This document shows positions 34,087-42,693 of a stretch of 64,000 bases of DNA, one piece after another. A program made the position numbers and the translations under genes. The notes below the pieces were generated by a model. The model saw nothing but the letters and a program-made list of their open reading frames with translations, was not told where the DNA came from and searched no databases. The DNA is from Actinocatenispora sp036503555 (GTDB lineage: Bacteria > Actinomycetota > Actinomycetes > Mycobacteriales > Micromonosporaceae), in the NCBI GenBank assembly GCA_036503555.1, contig DASXWQ010000067.1, forward strand, positions 1 through 64,000. The letters run 5' to 3'. Every line of letters begins with the position of its first letter. Position 1 is the stretch's first letter.

Positions 34087-34497
34087 ATGGACGCGGAACT
34101 GGTGAAGCTCGCCGAGTCGGCCAGCCAGACGTTCGTCACGACGCTCGCCGCGAGCGCCGGTGGCCTCGCCACCACGGCTGGCCGCACCGTACTTTCCGGG
34201 CTGGCGCGGCTGCTCGGGCGCGGCGACCCGGCGCGGGTCGCGGCGGAGGAGTCGGCGCTGGAGGCGGCGGCGTCGACCGGCACCGACCCCGCCGTACTCG
34301 CGGCGCGCTGGCAGGGTCGGCTGGAGGCGCTGCTGGCCGACCATCCCGAGCTGGCCGGCGAGCTGACCGCCCTCGCCGACTCGGTGCGGTCCGCGCCGGG
34401 CAGCCAGACCGCCATCGCGTACGACAACGCGCAGCAGGCCAACCAGCACCAGGGCATCCAGCACAACACCTTCCGCGCCGCCGATGACCGGGACTGA
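34087..34497 (+). CDS. Helical protein with C-terminal amyloid-like motif (putative NLR-linked effector)
   Basis: A 136-residue protein. Residues 1-105 are predicted helical, beginning with a hydrophobic amphipathic stretch (TFVTTLAASAGGLATTAGRT) and a second helical block AARWQGRLEALLADHPELAG. The C-terminus carries AQQANQHQGIQHNTF (115-129), closely matching AQQANQQGGVQVNNF in the NB-ARC protein of the next gene (10 of 15 identical). Short G-(I/V)-Q-x-N-x-F motifs shared between a small helical protein and an adjacent NLR are the hallmark of bacterial amyloid signalling (RHIM-like BASS) pairs, in which the small protein is the effector. The two genes overlap by 14 nt. The effector activity is inferred. 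Confidence 0.75.
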   Translation: MDAELVKLAESASQTFVTTLAASAGGLATTAGRTVLSGLARLLGRGDPARVAAEESALEAAASTGTDPAVLAARWQGRLEALLADHPELAGELTALADSVRSAPGSQTAIAYDNAQQANQHQGIQHNTFRAADDRD

Positions 34498-36499
34498 CGA
34501 CCAGCACGCCCAGGCGCACGACCGCGCACAGCAGGCGAACCAGCAGGGCGGGGTGCAGGTCAACAACTTCTTCGCGGGACGGGAGGCGGGCCGGCCCGGC
34601 GTACCGGTGGGGATGCCGGCCCGGTTGGTCGCGGCGGATCGCTTCCGCGGCCGGGAGGCGCTGGCGGCGGAGCTGGCCGCGGCGGCGGGGGCCAGCGTGG
34701 TGCTGCGGGGAGTCCCGGGCGTCGGCAAGACGACGCTCGCGGTGGACGTGGCGCACCGCGCGATCGAGGAGCACGGCGCGCACGCCTGGCTCGTCCGGGC
34801 CGGTGACGGGCAGGACGTCGACGAGGCGATGCGGTCCCTGGCGTACGCGCTGGGTGCCAGCGACCGGGCGGTACGAACGCAGAACACGGCGGATCTCGTG
34901 TGGCAGCGCCTCAACGCACTCGGCGGCCCGTGGGTCCTGATCATCGACGACGTCGCCGATCCGACCGTACTCGGCACCGACGGGCGCGGTCACCTCCGCA
35001 CCCCGCGTACCGCCGACGGGCTGCTGATCGTGACCAGCCGGGCCGACGACTGGCCGACGTGGGTCAGGCGGGTCACCGTGCCGCCGCTGGATCTCGTACC
35101 GGCGGGGGTGGCCCTGCTCGACCGCGCGCCGGGCGCCGGGGACGCGGGCTCCGCGCAGCAACTGGCGAAGGACCTGGGCGCCCTGCCGCTCGCCCTCGAC
35201 CTCGCCGGGACACACCTCGCGCGCACAGCGGCAGCGATGTTCCCCGATCCCGATGCGGTCAGCACGTTCGACCGCTACCGCTCGACGATCGCCGAGCGGC
35301 TCGGGGAGCTGGCCCGCGACCCGCGTACCACGCTGGCCGGGTGGTCGGAGCGGGTCGACGCCGCCGAGGCCGAGGCGATCGCCGCCCGTCCGCTGCTGTA
35401 CCTGCTGGCCTCGTTCGCACCGGCCCCCGTGCCGTACGCCGCACTACTCGCCGACCTCACCTCGGTCGCCGGATCGGGGTTGTTCCCGGACAGCCTGCGC
35501 CGCGCGGACCTCGACGGCGCACTGCTTGCCTTGCAACGGGAAAGCCTCATCACCGTCACCGTCCCGGCCAACCCGGCGAGCCTGCTGCACACCGCCCAGA
35601 TCCACCCGCTCATACGCGCCGCCGCCCGCGCCACCGCGGTCACCGACGAACACCGGGACCTCGCCGCCCTGCTCCTCGGCTCCGTCGCCGAGGTCAGACC
35701 GACCGGTGATCCCGAGTACGACACCGGCGCGTGGCCGCTCTGGCAGGCGCTCAGCCCGCACGCCATGGACCTCCTCGGTGAGGTCTCCACCGCCCGGCCC
35801 GCCGACGTCCGCGTCGTCACGGCGTCGGTGTCCGCGGCGATGACCGCCCGGGAGTTCCTGACGACCTGGAAGGCCGAGCACGCCGCCGACTGGATCCTCG
35901 GCACGGCCGAGGGGCTCGCCCGTGCCGCGCTGGACCGCACGCATCCGCTGACGCTCGCGGTCCGCGTCGCCCGTGTCGGCCGTCATGCCGAACGCAACGG
36001 TTCGGCCGACCTGGGCGAGGCCGAGATCCGCGAGATCCTCTCGATCAGCGAGCGGGTCCTGGGACCTCACCACGAGGTCGTCTTCGAAGCGCTCGGCACG
36101 CTCTGGATGATCTGGCTCAAGCGCGAGCAGTACGACCGGTTGGTCCAGAGCGCGAACGGGTACCTCGCCGCGCACCGGGGCTCGCTGCCGCCGGAGCACG
36201 ATCGGATCCGTACCGCGCGGCTCGTCCTGGCCGTCGCGCTGGCGCTCAGTGATCACGCCGGCGCGGCGGAGCCGCATCTCCGCGACATCGTCGCCATCTG
36301 CCGGCGTGACCCCGCGCATCGGGCGCCGGGCGCCCTCGATGCGCTGGCGCTGCTCGCGGGCGTCTGCCAGTGGACCGGCCGGGTCGAGGAGGCGGCGCAG
36401 CTCGGCGCCGAGGCCATCGGCTGGTACGAGGAGGTCTACGGGCCCGCCCATCCAGCGACCGCGGACGCACGGCAGCTTCTGGACGAGCTGACCAACTGA
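34484..36499 (+). CDS. NLR-like NB-ARC ATPase with N-terminal amyloid-like motif and helical repeats
   Basis: A 671-residue STAND ATPase. An N-terminal motif AQQANQQGGVQVNNF (15-29) mirrors the C-terminus of the upstream protein. The NB-ARC core has Walker A GVPGVGKTTL (76-85), Walker B VLIIDDV (151-157), LLIVTSR (180-186, sensor Arg) and LGALPLALDLAG (231-242, the GLPL motif). A winged-helix region follows (LAGWSERVDAAEAEAI onward). The C-terminal third is tetratricopeptide-like, with ALDRTHPLTLAVR and VYGPAHPATADARQLL. The likely mode is ligand sensing by the repeats, oligomerisation, and templated assembly of the partner. It resembles fungal and bacterial NLR/amyloid cell-death circuits; a role in phage defence is inferred. 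Confidence 0.82.
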   Translation: MTGTDDQHAQAHDRAQQANQQGGVQVNNFFAGREAGRPGVPVGMPARLVAADRFRGREALAAELAAAAGASVVLRGVPGVGKTTLAVDVAHRAIEEHGAHAWLVRAGDGQDVDEAMRSLAYALGASDRAVRTQNTADLVWQRLNALGGPWVLIIDDVADPTVLGTDGRGHLRTPRTADGLLIVTSRADDWPTWVRRVTVPPLDLVPAGVALLDRAPGAGDAGSAQQLAKDLGALPLALDLAGTHLARTAAAMFPDPDAVSTFDRYRSTIAERLGELARDPRTTLAGWSERVDAAEAEAIAARPLLYLLASFAPAPVPYAALLADLTSVAGSGLFPDSLRRADLDGALLALQRESLITVTVPANPASLLHTAQIHPLIRAAARATAVTDEHRDLAALLLGSVAEVRPTGDPEYDTGAWPLWQALSPHAMDLLGEVSTARPADVRVVTASVSAAMTAREFLTTWKAEHAADWILGTAEGLARAALDRTHPLTLAVRVARVGRHAERNGSADLGEAEIREILSISERVLGPHHEVVFEALGTLWMIWLKREQYDRLVQSANGYLAAHRGSLPPEHDRIRTARLVLAVALALSDHAGAAEPHLRDIVAICRRDPAHRAPGALDALALLAGVCQWTGRVEEAAQLGAEAIGWYEEVYGPAHPATADARQLLDELTN

Positions 36500-36577
36500 G
36501 GCACCGCCGGCAACCGTACGTCTGAGGCACTCACGACAACCGGCCGCGGTGCGCCTGAGGCATCGCCGGCAACCGGC
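36497..36577 (+). repeat. Three imperfect direct repeats covering the NLR stop codon
   Basis: Units begin at 36497 (TGAGGCACCGCCGGCAACCG), 36523 (TGAGGCACTCACGACAACCG) and 36556 (TGAGGCATCGCCGGCAACCG). The first unit contains the TGA stop, so the array looks like repeated duplication of the gene end. Confidence 0.65.
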
Positions 36578-36618
36578 CACTGGGCGGCGACCGGTGTCGC
36601 GTAAGCGGGCCGGCCCGG

Positions 36619-37248
36619 TCAGGCGCGGGCGAGGGCGACGGCGGCGGAGAGGGTGGCGGCGACGGGGAATCCGGTGCCGCGCAGGCGTACCTCGTCGGTG
36701 AAGCCGCCGGTGACCAGCACGCACCGGGCGCCGACCGCGGTGGCCGCCGCGGCGTCGTCGAGGGTGTCGCCGATGAGTACGCAGTCGGCGCCGGTCACCC
36801 GCAGCTCGCCGAGATGCCGGATCAGGTGGTCGGTCTTCGAACCGCCGCCGATCGCGTCCCGCAGCCCGTCGACCCGGGCGAAGTGCCGGGTCAGGCCGAA
36901 CCCGTCGACGAACGGTACGAGCTGCTCGTGGAACCACATCGACAGCAGCGACTGGCTGCCCGGCCAGGCGGCCAGCGCCTCGGCCGCGCCGGCCGCGAGC
37001 CGGCACTCGGCGAGCCGCCCGTGGTACGTGTCGTGGAAGACCTTGTCCAGCCGGGCGAACTCGGCGTCGTCGACCTCGTGCCCGAGCACCTCGGCGTAGT
37101 AGTCGGCGATCGGCCGGCGGAACCGGCGGCGGTGCTCCTCGGCCTCGACGGTCCGTCCCGCGCACGACACGAACGCCGCGTTCGTCGCTTCCACGGTCAG
37201 CCGGAAGTCGTCGAGGAGCGTGCCGTTCCAGTCCCACACCAGATGCAT
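36619..37248 (-). CDS. HAD phosphatase (phosphoglycolate phosphatase-like)
   Basis: A 209-residue HAD superfamily hydrolase with a helical cap (subfamily IA). Motif I is VWDWNGTLLDD (nucleophile in D-W-N, with Asn at the usual acid/base Asp position, a known variant), motif II SLLSMWFHE, motif III the Lys of GGGSKTDHLI, and motif IV VLIGDTLDDAAAA. TACGCT ends 7 nt before the ATG at 37248, suggesting a leaderless start and its own promoter. Substrate is unknown; small phosphorylated metabolites are typical. Confidence 0.82.
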   Translation of the reverse strand: MHLVWDWNGTLLDDFRLTVEATNAAFVSCAGRTVEAEEHRRRFRRPIADYYAEVLGHEVDDAEFARLDKVFHDTYHGRLAECRLAAGAAEALAAWPGSQSLLSMWFHEQLVPFVDGFGLTRHFARVDGLRDAIGGGSKTDHLIRHLGELRVTGADCVLIGDTLDDAAAATAVGARCVLVTGGFTDEVRLRGTGFPVAATLSAAVALARA

Positions 37249-37272
37249 GCCAGAGAGCGTACGAGAAACCGC

Positions 37273-37512
37273 TCAGTGAGCCAGGTCTCGCAGCAGGCGG
37301 GCCTCCTCGACGCGCCAGTAGCCGTGCTCCCGGCCGTCGAGCAGGATCACCGGCAGCCGGTCACCGTACTCCCGCTCCAGCTCGATGTCCGTGGCCACGT
37401 CGACCTCACGCCAGCCGACCCCGGCGGTCGCCGCCACCCGGGCCATCGCCTCCTTGGCGTCGTCGCACAGGTGACAGCCCTGCCGGGTCAGCAACGTCAA
37501 CCGCTCAGTCAC
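37273..37512 (-). CDS. Glutaredoxin-like protein (Rv0508 type)
   Basis: A 79-residue thioredoxin-fold protein of the DUF836/glutaredoxin-like group. LTLLTRQGCHLCDDAKEAM contains the C-x-x-C redox pair, and GDRLPVILLDG supplies the cis-Pro region. The GTG start at 37512 overlaps the ligase gene stop by 8 nt, so it is cotranscribed. In M. tuberculosis the corresponding gene lies near serB1 and hemA, consistent with the synteny seen here. Confidence 0.82.
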   Translation of the reverse strand: MTERLTLLTRQGCHLCDDAKEAMARVAATAGVGWREVDVATDIELEREYGDRLPVILLDGREHGYWRVEEARLLRDLAH

Positions 37513-39055
37513 GCCCGCCAGTATCCCGCAGCGCGGCCTTGCGTACCTTGCCGGTCGCGCTGTGCGGCAGTTCGTCGACGAAGTCGACGCCGACCGGGCA
37601 CTTGAAGTGCGCGAGGTAGCGGTGGCAGTAGTCGACGAGCTCGTCCTCACCGATGTGCGCGCCGTCGTGCAGCACCACGTACGCCCGGACCGCCTGGCCG
37701 GTCAGCGGGTGCGGGACCCCGATCACCGCGGCCTCGCGTACCGCCGGGTGGTCGACGAGGACCAGCTCGACCTCGCGCGGGTACACGTTGAAGCCGGAGA
37801 CGAGGATCAGCTCGCCGATCCGGTCGACGAGGAACAGGTCGCCGTCCTCGCCGATGTACCCGACGTCGCCGGTGGCCCACCAGCCGTCGTCGTCCGGCCC
37901 GTCGGAGGAGTCCGGCCAGTACCCGGAGAACAGGTTGGCGCCGCGGACGAGGATCTCCCCCGGGTCGGTGCCGGGGCTGGCGTCGGCGTCCTGTTCGTAC
38001 TCCTCGGCGAGGATCGGCTCGCCGTCCGCCCCGACCAGCCGCAGCTCCACGCCGGCCAGCGGCCGGCCGACCGATCCCGGCTTGCGCCGCGCCCCGGTGG
38101 CCCGGCCGACCAGCGAGCTGGTGACGACCGGGCCGGCCTCGGTCAGGCCGTACCCGTCGAAGACCTCGACGCCCGCGTCGTCCAGCGCCTGCCGGGTCTC
38201 CGGGGCGAGCGGCGCCGCGCCGGTCACCGACAGCCCGACCCGGGCGTACCGCTCGGCGAACCGGGGCCGGCGCACCCAGGCGGCGTACATGGACGGGACG
38301 CCGAGCACGGTGGTCACGCCGTGCCGGTCGAGGTCGTCGAGCGTGGTCTCCGCGTCGAACCGCGCCACGAGTACGCCGGTTGCCGCGTGCCGGACGACCG
38401 CGTGCAACCCCGGCCCGAGCCCGAACGCGTGGAACAGCGGCAGCGCCAGCAGGACGACGTCGTCCGGCCCGACGGGCGGCGGGTCCAGCGCACCCAGCTG
38501 GTCGCCGTTCGCCAGCAGGGCGCGGTGGCTGAGCATCGCCGCGCGCGGCGTCCCGGACGTACCGGAGGTGTAGAGCAGTGTGGCGACGTCCTCGCCGCCG
38601 CGCGCCGGCGCCGGCATCCCGCCGTCGCCGCGCAGCTCGGCGTACGGCCGCGCGTCGGGATGGGTGCCGCCGACGACGTACCGGTGCGGGCCGGCGTGCC
38701 CGGCGGTGGCCTCGTGCGTCTCGGGCGTACCGATCAGGACGCGGGCGCCGGAGTCGGTGAGGATCCTGCCGAGCTCCGCCCCGGTATAGGCCGGATTGCC
38801 CGGTACGACAACGAGATCCGCGGCGAGTGCCGCGAAGTATGCGGTGACCCATTCGATTCCGTTGGGTAACACCAGGGCGAGCCGGTCGCCCGACGCCAGA
38901 CGCAACTCCCGCAGCCCGTTGGCTTTCTGACGTACGGCGTCGAAGAGTTCGGACCAGCGGATCGACACCTCGCCGGCGCGCAGCGCGACGTGCTCCGGGC
39001 GGTCCCGGGCGGCCTGGGCGAGGAGGGCGAGGATGTTACGGATGTCCTGCTCCAC
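37505..39055 (-). CDS. AMP-forming acyl-CoA ligase
   Basis: A 516-residue ANL-superfamily acyl-CoA synthetase. The P-loop is LLYTSGTSGTPRAAMLSH, followed by LPLFHAFGLGPGLHAV, FDGYGLTEAGPVV, WWATGDVGYIGEDGDLFLVD and the C-terminal GKVRKAALR with the catalytic Lys. These place it with fatty-acid or aromatic-acid CoA ligases; chain length cannot be read. CAGACT lies 8 nt before the GTG at 39055, suggesting a leaderless start; GTG at 39061 is an alternative. The frame extends 75 codons upstream without support. Confidence 0.85.
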   Translation of the reverse strand: MEQDIRNILALLAQAARDRPEHVALRAGEVSIRWSELFDAVRQKANGLRELRLASGDRLALVLPNGIEWVTAYFAALAADLVVVPGNPAYTGAELGRILTDSGARVLIGTPETHEATAGHAGPHRYVVGGTHPDARPYAELRGDGGMPAPARGGEDVATLLYTSGTSGTPRAAMLSHRALLANGDQLGALDPPPVGPDDVVLLALPLFHAFGLGPGLHAVVRHAATGVLVARFDAETTLDDLDRHGVTTVLGVPSMYAAWVRRPRFAERYARVGLSVTGAAPLAPETRQALDDAGVEVFDGYGLTEAGPVVTSSLVGRATGARRKPGSVGRPLAGVELRLVGADGEPILAEEYEQDADASPGTDPGEILVRGANLFSGYWPDSSDGPDDDGWWATGDVGYIGEDGDLFLVDRIGELILVSGFNVYPREVELVLVDHPAVREAAVIGVPHPLTGQAVRAYVVLHDGAHIGEDELVDYCHRYLAHFKCPVGVDFVDELPHSATGKVRKAALRDTGGRD

Positions 39056-39447
39056 GGCCACAGAGTCTGGCACACGGAGGGCACGCGGGGCGCCCCCGCG
39101 CGCCGACGCGGGTATGGTGCGGAAGATCCGCAGGACGTGGCGATCGAGGGGTACGACCGAGGGCCACATGCAAAGCGAAAGTTGCTCGCGACAAATTAGC
39201 CCAACGGGACGGACAGAATGTCCGTCACCGGCGGTAGGCACCCCGACACACTGTTGCTCGTAGTAGTCGAGTACACACATCAGTGTGATGTCCGGCCTAT
39301 CATCATCCGGGTCGACTCACCTGAGCCTTGGGAACCGAACCCCTCGCCCGAGGAGGCCGCAGTGCCCGTCGAAGCACCGTCCTGTCACCCCGCCACACCT
39401 GGCCGCGCCCGCCGAACCGGCGGACGTCGCCATGAGGGGTGGGACCG
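39056..39447. promoter_or_regulatory. Long regulatory region upstream of bldN
   Basis: About 390 bp without a gene. A perfect 8-bp hairpin GACGGACA-GAA-TGTCCGTC lies at 39208-39226. CACACTG (39247-39253) and CAGTGTG (39281-39287) form a further inverted repeat, inside which CACAC-ATCA-GTGTG (39274-39287) is a tight dyad. AT-richer DNA around 39180-39300 is the likely promoter zone. In Streptomyces bldN is repressed by BldD; I cannot confirm a BldD box here. Confidence 0.5.
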
Positions 39448-40314
39448 GTGAGCGCGAGCAGCATCCCGTACGGTCAGGGCTTTTTCGTCGACCGTTTCAG
39501 CATCGCCGCGGGACTCCGCTCGCTCCGCAGCCTCGTCGCCGAGATGGGTACCGGTGACCGCTCGCCGTCGCTCGCCGAACGCGCCGGCCAGGCCATCCGC
39601 GGGGCCGCCACCAGAACCCGCCCACGGCCACGGCCACACGGCACCGAGCGCCCCGCCGACGACACGCCGACCCAACGGATCGAGCGCGTACCCGAGCCGC
39701 CCAGAGACGAGCAACCGGACGACGAGAAGCGGCCCGACCAGGTACCCGAGTCGGCCACCGAGGTGTGGCGGCTCGTGCAGCGGGCGCAGGCCGGCGACAC
39801 CGAGGCGTTCGGCGCCATCTACGACCGGTACGCCGACACGGTCTTCCGGTTCATCTACTTCCGGGTCAGCACCCGGCAGACCGCCGAGGACCTGACGTCC
39901 GAGACGTTCCTGCGGGCGCTGCGCCGGATCGGCAGCTTCACCTGGCAGGGCCGCGACCTCGGCGCCTGGCTGGTCACGATCGCCCGCAACCTCGTCGCCG
40001 ACCACTTCAAGTCCGGCCGGTACCGGCTGGAGGTGTCCACCGCCGAGGTACTCGACGCGGACAGCCCGGAGCGCGGCCCCGAGGGCAGCCCCGAGGCGGC
40101 CGTCGTGGACAAGCTCACCAACCAGACCCTGCTCGAAGCGGTCAAGCGCCTCAATCCCGAGCAGCAGGAGTGTATTGTTCTGCGGTTCCTGCAAGGGTTC
40201 TCGGTGGCGGAGACGGCGCAGACCATGGGCAAGAACGAGGGAGCCATCAAGGCACTGCAGTACCGGGCGGTCCGATCACTCGCCCGGCTGCTGCCGGAGG
40301 GCTTCACCCCGTGA
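39448..40314 (+). CDS. bldN: Developmental ECF-type sigma factor BldN
   Basis: A 288-residue sigma factor. Region 2 (about 105-185) reads EDLTSETFLRALRRIGSFTW and GAWLVTIARNLVADHFKS, near-identical in pattern to Streptomyces BldN. Region 4 (about 232-285) includes LNPEQQECIVLRFLQGFSVAE and GKNEGAIKALQYRAVRSLAR. A roughly 100-residue N-terminal extension, basic and Pro/Arg-rich, precedes region 2. Streptomyces BldN also has an extension and is processed from a pro-form. The GTG start at 39448 is placed by GAGGGG 8 nt upstream. It drives aerial hypha and spore-coat genes in Streptomyces; the adjacent rsbN-like gene supports the assignment. Confidence 0.88.
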   Translation: MSASSIPYGQGFFVDRFSIAAGLRSLRSLVAEMGTGDRSPSLAERAGQAIRGAATRTRPRPRPHGTERPADDTPTQRIERVPEPPRDEQPDDEKRPDQVPESATEVWRLVQRAQAGDTEAFGAIYDRYADTVFRFIYFRVSTRQTAEDLTSETFLRALRRIGSFTWQGRDLGAWLVTIARNLVADHFKSGRYRLEVSTAEVLDADSPERGPEGSPEAAVVDKLTNQTLLEAVKRLNPEQQECIVLRFLQGFSVAETAQTMGKNEGAIKALQYRAVRSLARLLPEGFTP

Positions 40315-40531
40315 CCCCAGCCCGTCGGGTACGCCCGATCGCGGTCACCGCGCGCCGCCGGGCACCCAGGTCGGTGACGCGCGGCCGGGCCCGGCTGCCC
40401 GGGCGTAACCCGCTCGTACCGGTGCGCGTTGGTCTCACTGAGGTCGACGGTGTGCGGCGCACCGCTGGCTGCCCAGCCGGCCGCGCCGGCGGGCCCGGCG
40501 TGCTCCGAGACGGAAGGAGGTGCGCACGGCG

Positions 40532-41752
40532 ATGAGGAACATCTTCCTGCGCCGGCGGGCCGAACGCTTCGCCGCGCTCGTCGAGGAGCGCGAGCGTGAC
40601 ACGTCGGAGCAGCACCAGCCTGTGCAGCAGCGCCAGCTTTCGGGACAGCGCCAGCCTGTGGGGCCCCACCAGCATTCGGGGCATCACCGGTCTGCACACC
40701 ATACTCCCGACATCGACGACACACTCGCACATTTGGTGTGTCTCGGCGGGCGGATTCCCGAGGAGCGGGCGTCGTTCGAGGCGGGTACCGGGATCGACCC
40801 GGACTTCCGGGCAAGCCTGCGCGAACGCCTGATGGCCGACGCGGCGCTGCACGGCATCGGCGACGCCCGGCACGACGCCGAGGCCGACCCGACCGACCCG
40901 CGCCCCACCCACCACGCGGCCCCGCCGAACCGGCGGCCGAAGCTGCGCCTGGTCGTCGTCGGCGGCGTGGTCGCCGGCGCGATGGGCATCTCCGGCGTCG
41001 CCGCCGCCAGCACCTCCGCGGTCCCCGGCGACCCGCTGTACGACGTGAAGCGGTCCACCGAGCGGGCGCAGATCGCGCTAGCCGGCTCCGACCTCAACTC
41101 CGGCGAGCTCTACCTGCAGTTCGCGCGTACCCGCTCGACGGAGGCGACCGCGGTCAAGGGCGACCCGCACAGCCTCGACGGCGTACTCGACGACATGGAC
41201 CGGCAGACCCGGCAGGGCACCAAGCTGCTCGACTCGACGGCGGTGTCCCGGCGGGACGCGGCGTCGCTCGACGCGGTCACGTCGTTCGCGTCGAGCCAGC
41301 GGCCCGACGTGGTGTCGCTGCTGTCCGGCCTCACCGGCGACTCGCGTACCCGGGCGATCAAGTCGCTCGCGCTGGTCGACGAGGTGCAGCGACGGGCCAC
41401 CGACCTGCGGCGGCTGCTGCTGTGCACGGCCGGCAGGCCGGTGCAGAAGGACGTGCTCGGCCCGATCCCGCAGTCCTGCTCGGCGCTGCCCGGCGGTTCC
41501 GCGCCCGGCCCGTCGGGTACCGGGGAGGACCGGGCGTCACGCAGCGAGCGGCCGTCCGGCGCCCCCGTACCGTCGGGGAAGGCGAGCGGCAGCCCGACGC
41601 CGAGCCCCAGCGGCTCCGGACCGCTGCCCGGCGTGCCGGGCGTACCGCTGCCGACCGGGAGCGGTTCGCCGTCGCCGAGTTCGTCGACCGGCGGGTCGGA
41701 CAGCGGGGGCCTGTTCGGCACGATCGGGAAAATCCTGGGCGGTCTGCTCTGA
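40532..41752 (+). CDS. rsbN: RsbN-like membrane anti-sigma factor (DUF5667)
   Basis: A 406-residue protein placed directly after bldN. The N-terminal cytoplasmic part (1-137) has a short helical region (RRRAERFAALVEERER) and a second at ERASFEAGTGIDPDFRASLRE. One transmembrane helix lies at about 138-160 (LRLVVVGGVVAGAMGISGVA). The outside part opens with the DUF5667 core VPGDPLYDVKRSTERAQIAL and ends in a Ser/Pro/Gly-rich tail. RsbN in Streptomyces is a membrane anti-sigma factor for BldN with this domain. The ATG at 40532 follows AAGGAGG by about 10 nt; GTG 40520 is possible. Confidence 0.82.
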   Translation: MRNIFLRRRAERFAALVEERERDTSEQHQPVQQRQLSGQRQPVGPHQHSGHHRSAHHTPDIDDTLAHLVCLGGRIPEERASFEAGTGIDPDFRASLRERLMADAALHGIGDARHDAEADPTDPRPTHHAAPPNRRPKLRLVVVGGVVAGAMGISGVAAASTSAVPGDPLYDVKRSTERAQIALAGSDLNSGELYLQFARTRSTEATAVKGDPHSLDGVLDDMDRQTRQGTKLLDSTAVSRRDAASLDAVTSFASSQRPDVVSLLSGLTGDSRTRAIKSLALVDEVQRRATDLRRLLLCTAGRPVQKDVLGPIPQSCSALPGGSAPGPSGTGEDRASRSERPSGAPVPSGKASGSPTPSPSGSGPLPGVPGVPLPTGSGSPSPSSSTGGSDSGGLFGTIGKILGGLL

Positions 41753-41784
41753 CCGGTTCCGCCGCCGGCGGATACCCTCGGCGG

Positions 41785-42693
41785 GTGGATCTGTTCGCCC
41801 AGCTGCGGCGCCGACGCCGGCGGCGGGAGGTTCGTGCCCGCGTGGCCGGCGTGGCGAGCGCCGAGCAGGCCAGCACGGGATACGCGGCGGGTGCGCCACC
41901 GGAGCCGGGTGTGGCGCGCCGGGTCAGCCCGGACCCGACCGCCGCCGCCTTCTTCGACGTGGACAACACGCTGCTGCGCGGCGCGTCGATCTTCTGGTTC
42001 GCCCGCGGGCTCGCCTCGCACGACTACTTCACGGTCCGGGACCTGGCGGGGTTCGCCTGGAAGCACATGAAGTTCCGCGCCACGAGTACCGAGGACGCGG
42101 AGGACATCTCCGCGGCGCGGGACAGCGCGCTCGCGTTCGTGGCGGGCCGGCGGGTGTCGGAGATCGTCGAGCACGGCGAGGAGATCTACGACGAGCTGCT
42201 CGCGGCCCGCATCTGGTCGGGTACCCGGGCCTTCGCGCAGCTGCACCTCGACGCGGGGCAGCGGGTGTGGCTGGTGACCGCGGCGCCGGTGGAGCTGGCG
42301 GAGCTGCTGGCCCGCCGGCTCGGGCTGACCGGCGCGCTCGGCACCGTCGCGGAGACCCGCGACGGCGTGTACACCGGGCGGCTGGTCGGCGACATCCTGC
42401 ACGGTACGGCGAAGGCGGAGGCGATCCGCGCGCTGGCGCACCGGGAGAAGCTGGACCTGGACCGGTGCGTGGCGTACAGCGACTCGATCAACGACCTGCC
42501 GATGCTGACGGTGGTCGGCGGCGCGGTCGCGATCAACCCGGACGCCTCGTTGCGCCGGCTGGCGCGTACCCGGGGCTGGGAGGTGCACGACTTCCGCACC
42601 GGCCGCCGCGCCGCGCGGTACGTGCTGCCGGTCGGGCTGGCGGCCGCGGCGTTCCTCGCCGGCTACCGCTACCGGCGGCACCGGCGTCAGTAG
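41785..42693 (+). CDS. HAD-IB phosphatase (SerB1/Rv0505c type)
   Basis: A 302-residue SerB-like phosphatase. Motifs: FFDVDNTLL (Asp nucleophile), VWLVTAAPVELAE (II), the Lys of GTAKAEAI (III) and CVAYSDSINDLPML (IV). An N-terminal Arg-rich stretch precedes the domain and the C-terminus has one hydrophobic helix (YVLPVGLAAAAFLAGY). The GTG at 41785 sits 6 nt after TACCCT with no ribosome binding site, a probable leaderless start. Paralogous to the 15126 gene, sharing the C-terminal membrane anchor. Confidence 0.85.
   Translation: MDLFAQLRRRRRRREVRARVAGVASAEQASTGYAAGAPPEPGVARRVSPDPTAAAFFDVDNTLLRGASIFWFARGLASHDYFTVRDLAGFAWKHMKFRATSTEDAEDISAARDSALAFVAGRRVSEIVEHGEEIYDELLAARIWSGTRAFAQLHLDAGQRVWLVTAAPVELAELLARRLGLTGALGTVAETRDGVYTGRLVGDILHGTAKAEAIRALAHREKLDLDRCVAYSDSINDLPMLTVVGGAVAINPDASLRRLARTRGWEVHDFRTGRRAARYVLPVGLAAAAFLAGYRYRRHRRQ

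Noticed and set aside
36497..36577. Short direct repeats as a CRISPR array
   Set aside because: Only three imperfect units with uneven 6-13-nt gaps, starting at a gene's stop codon.
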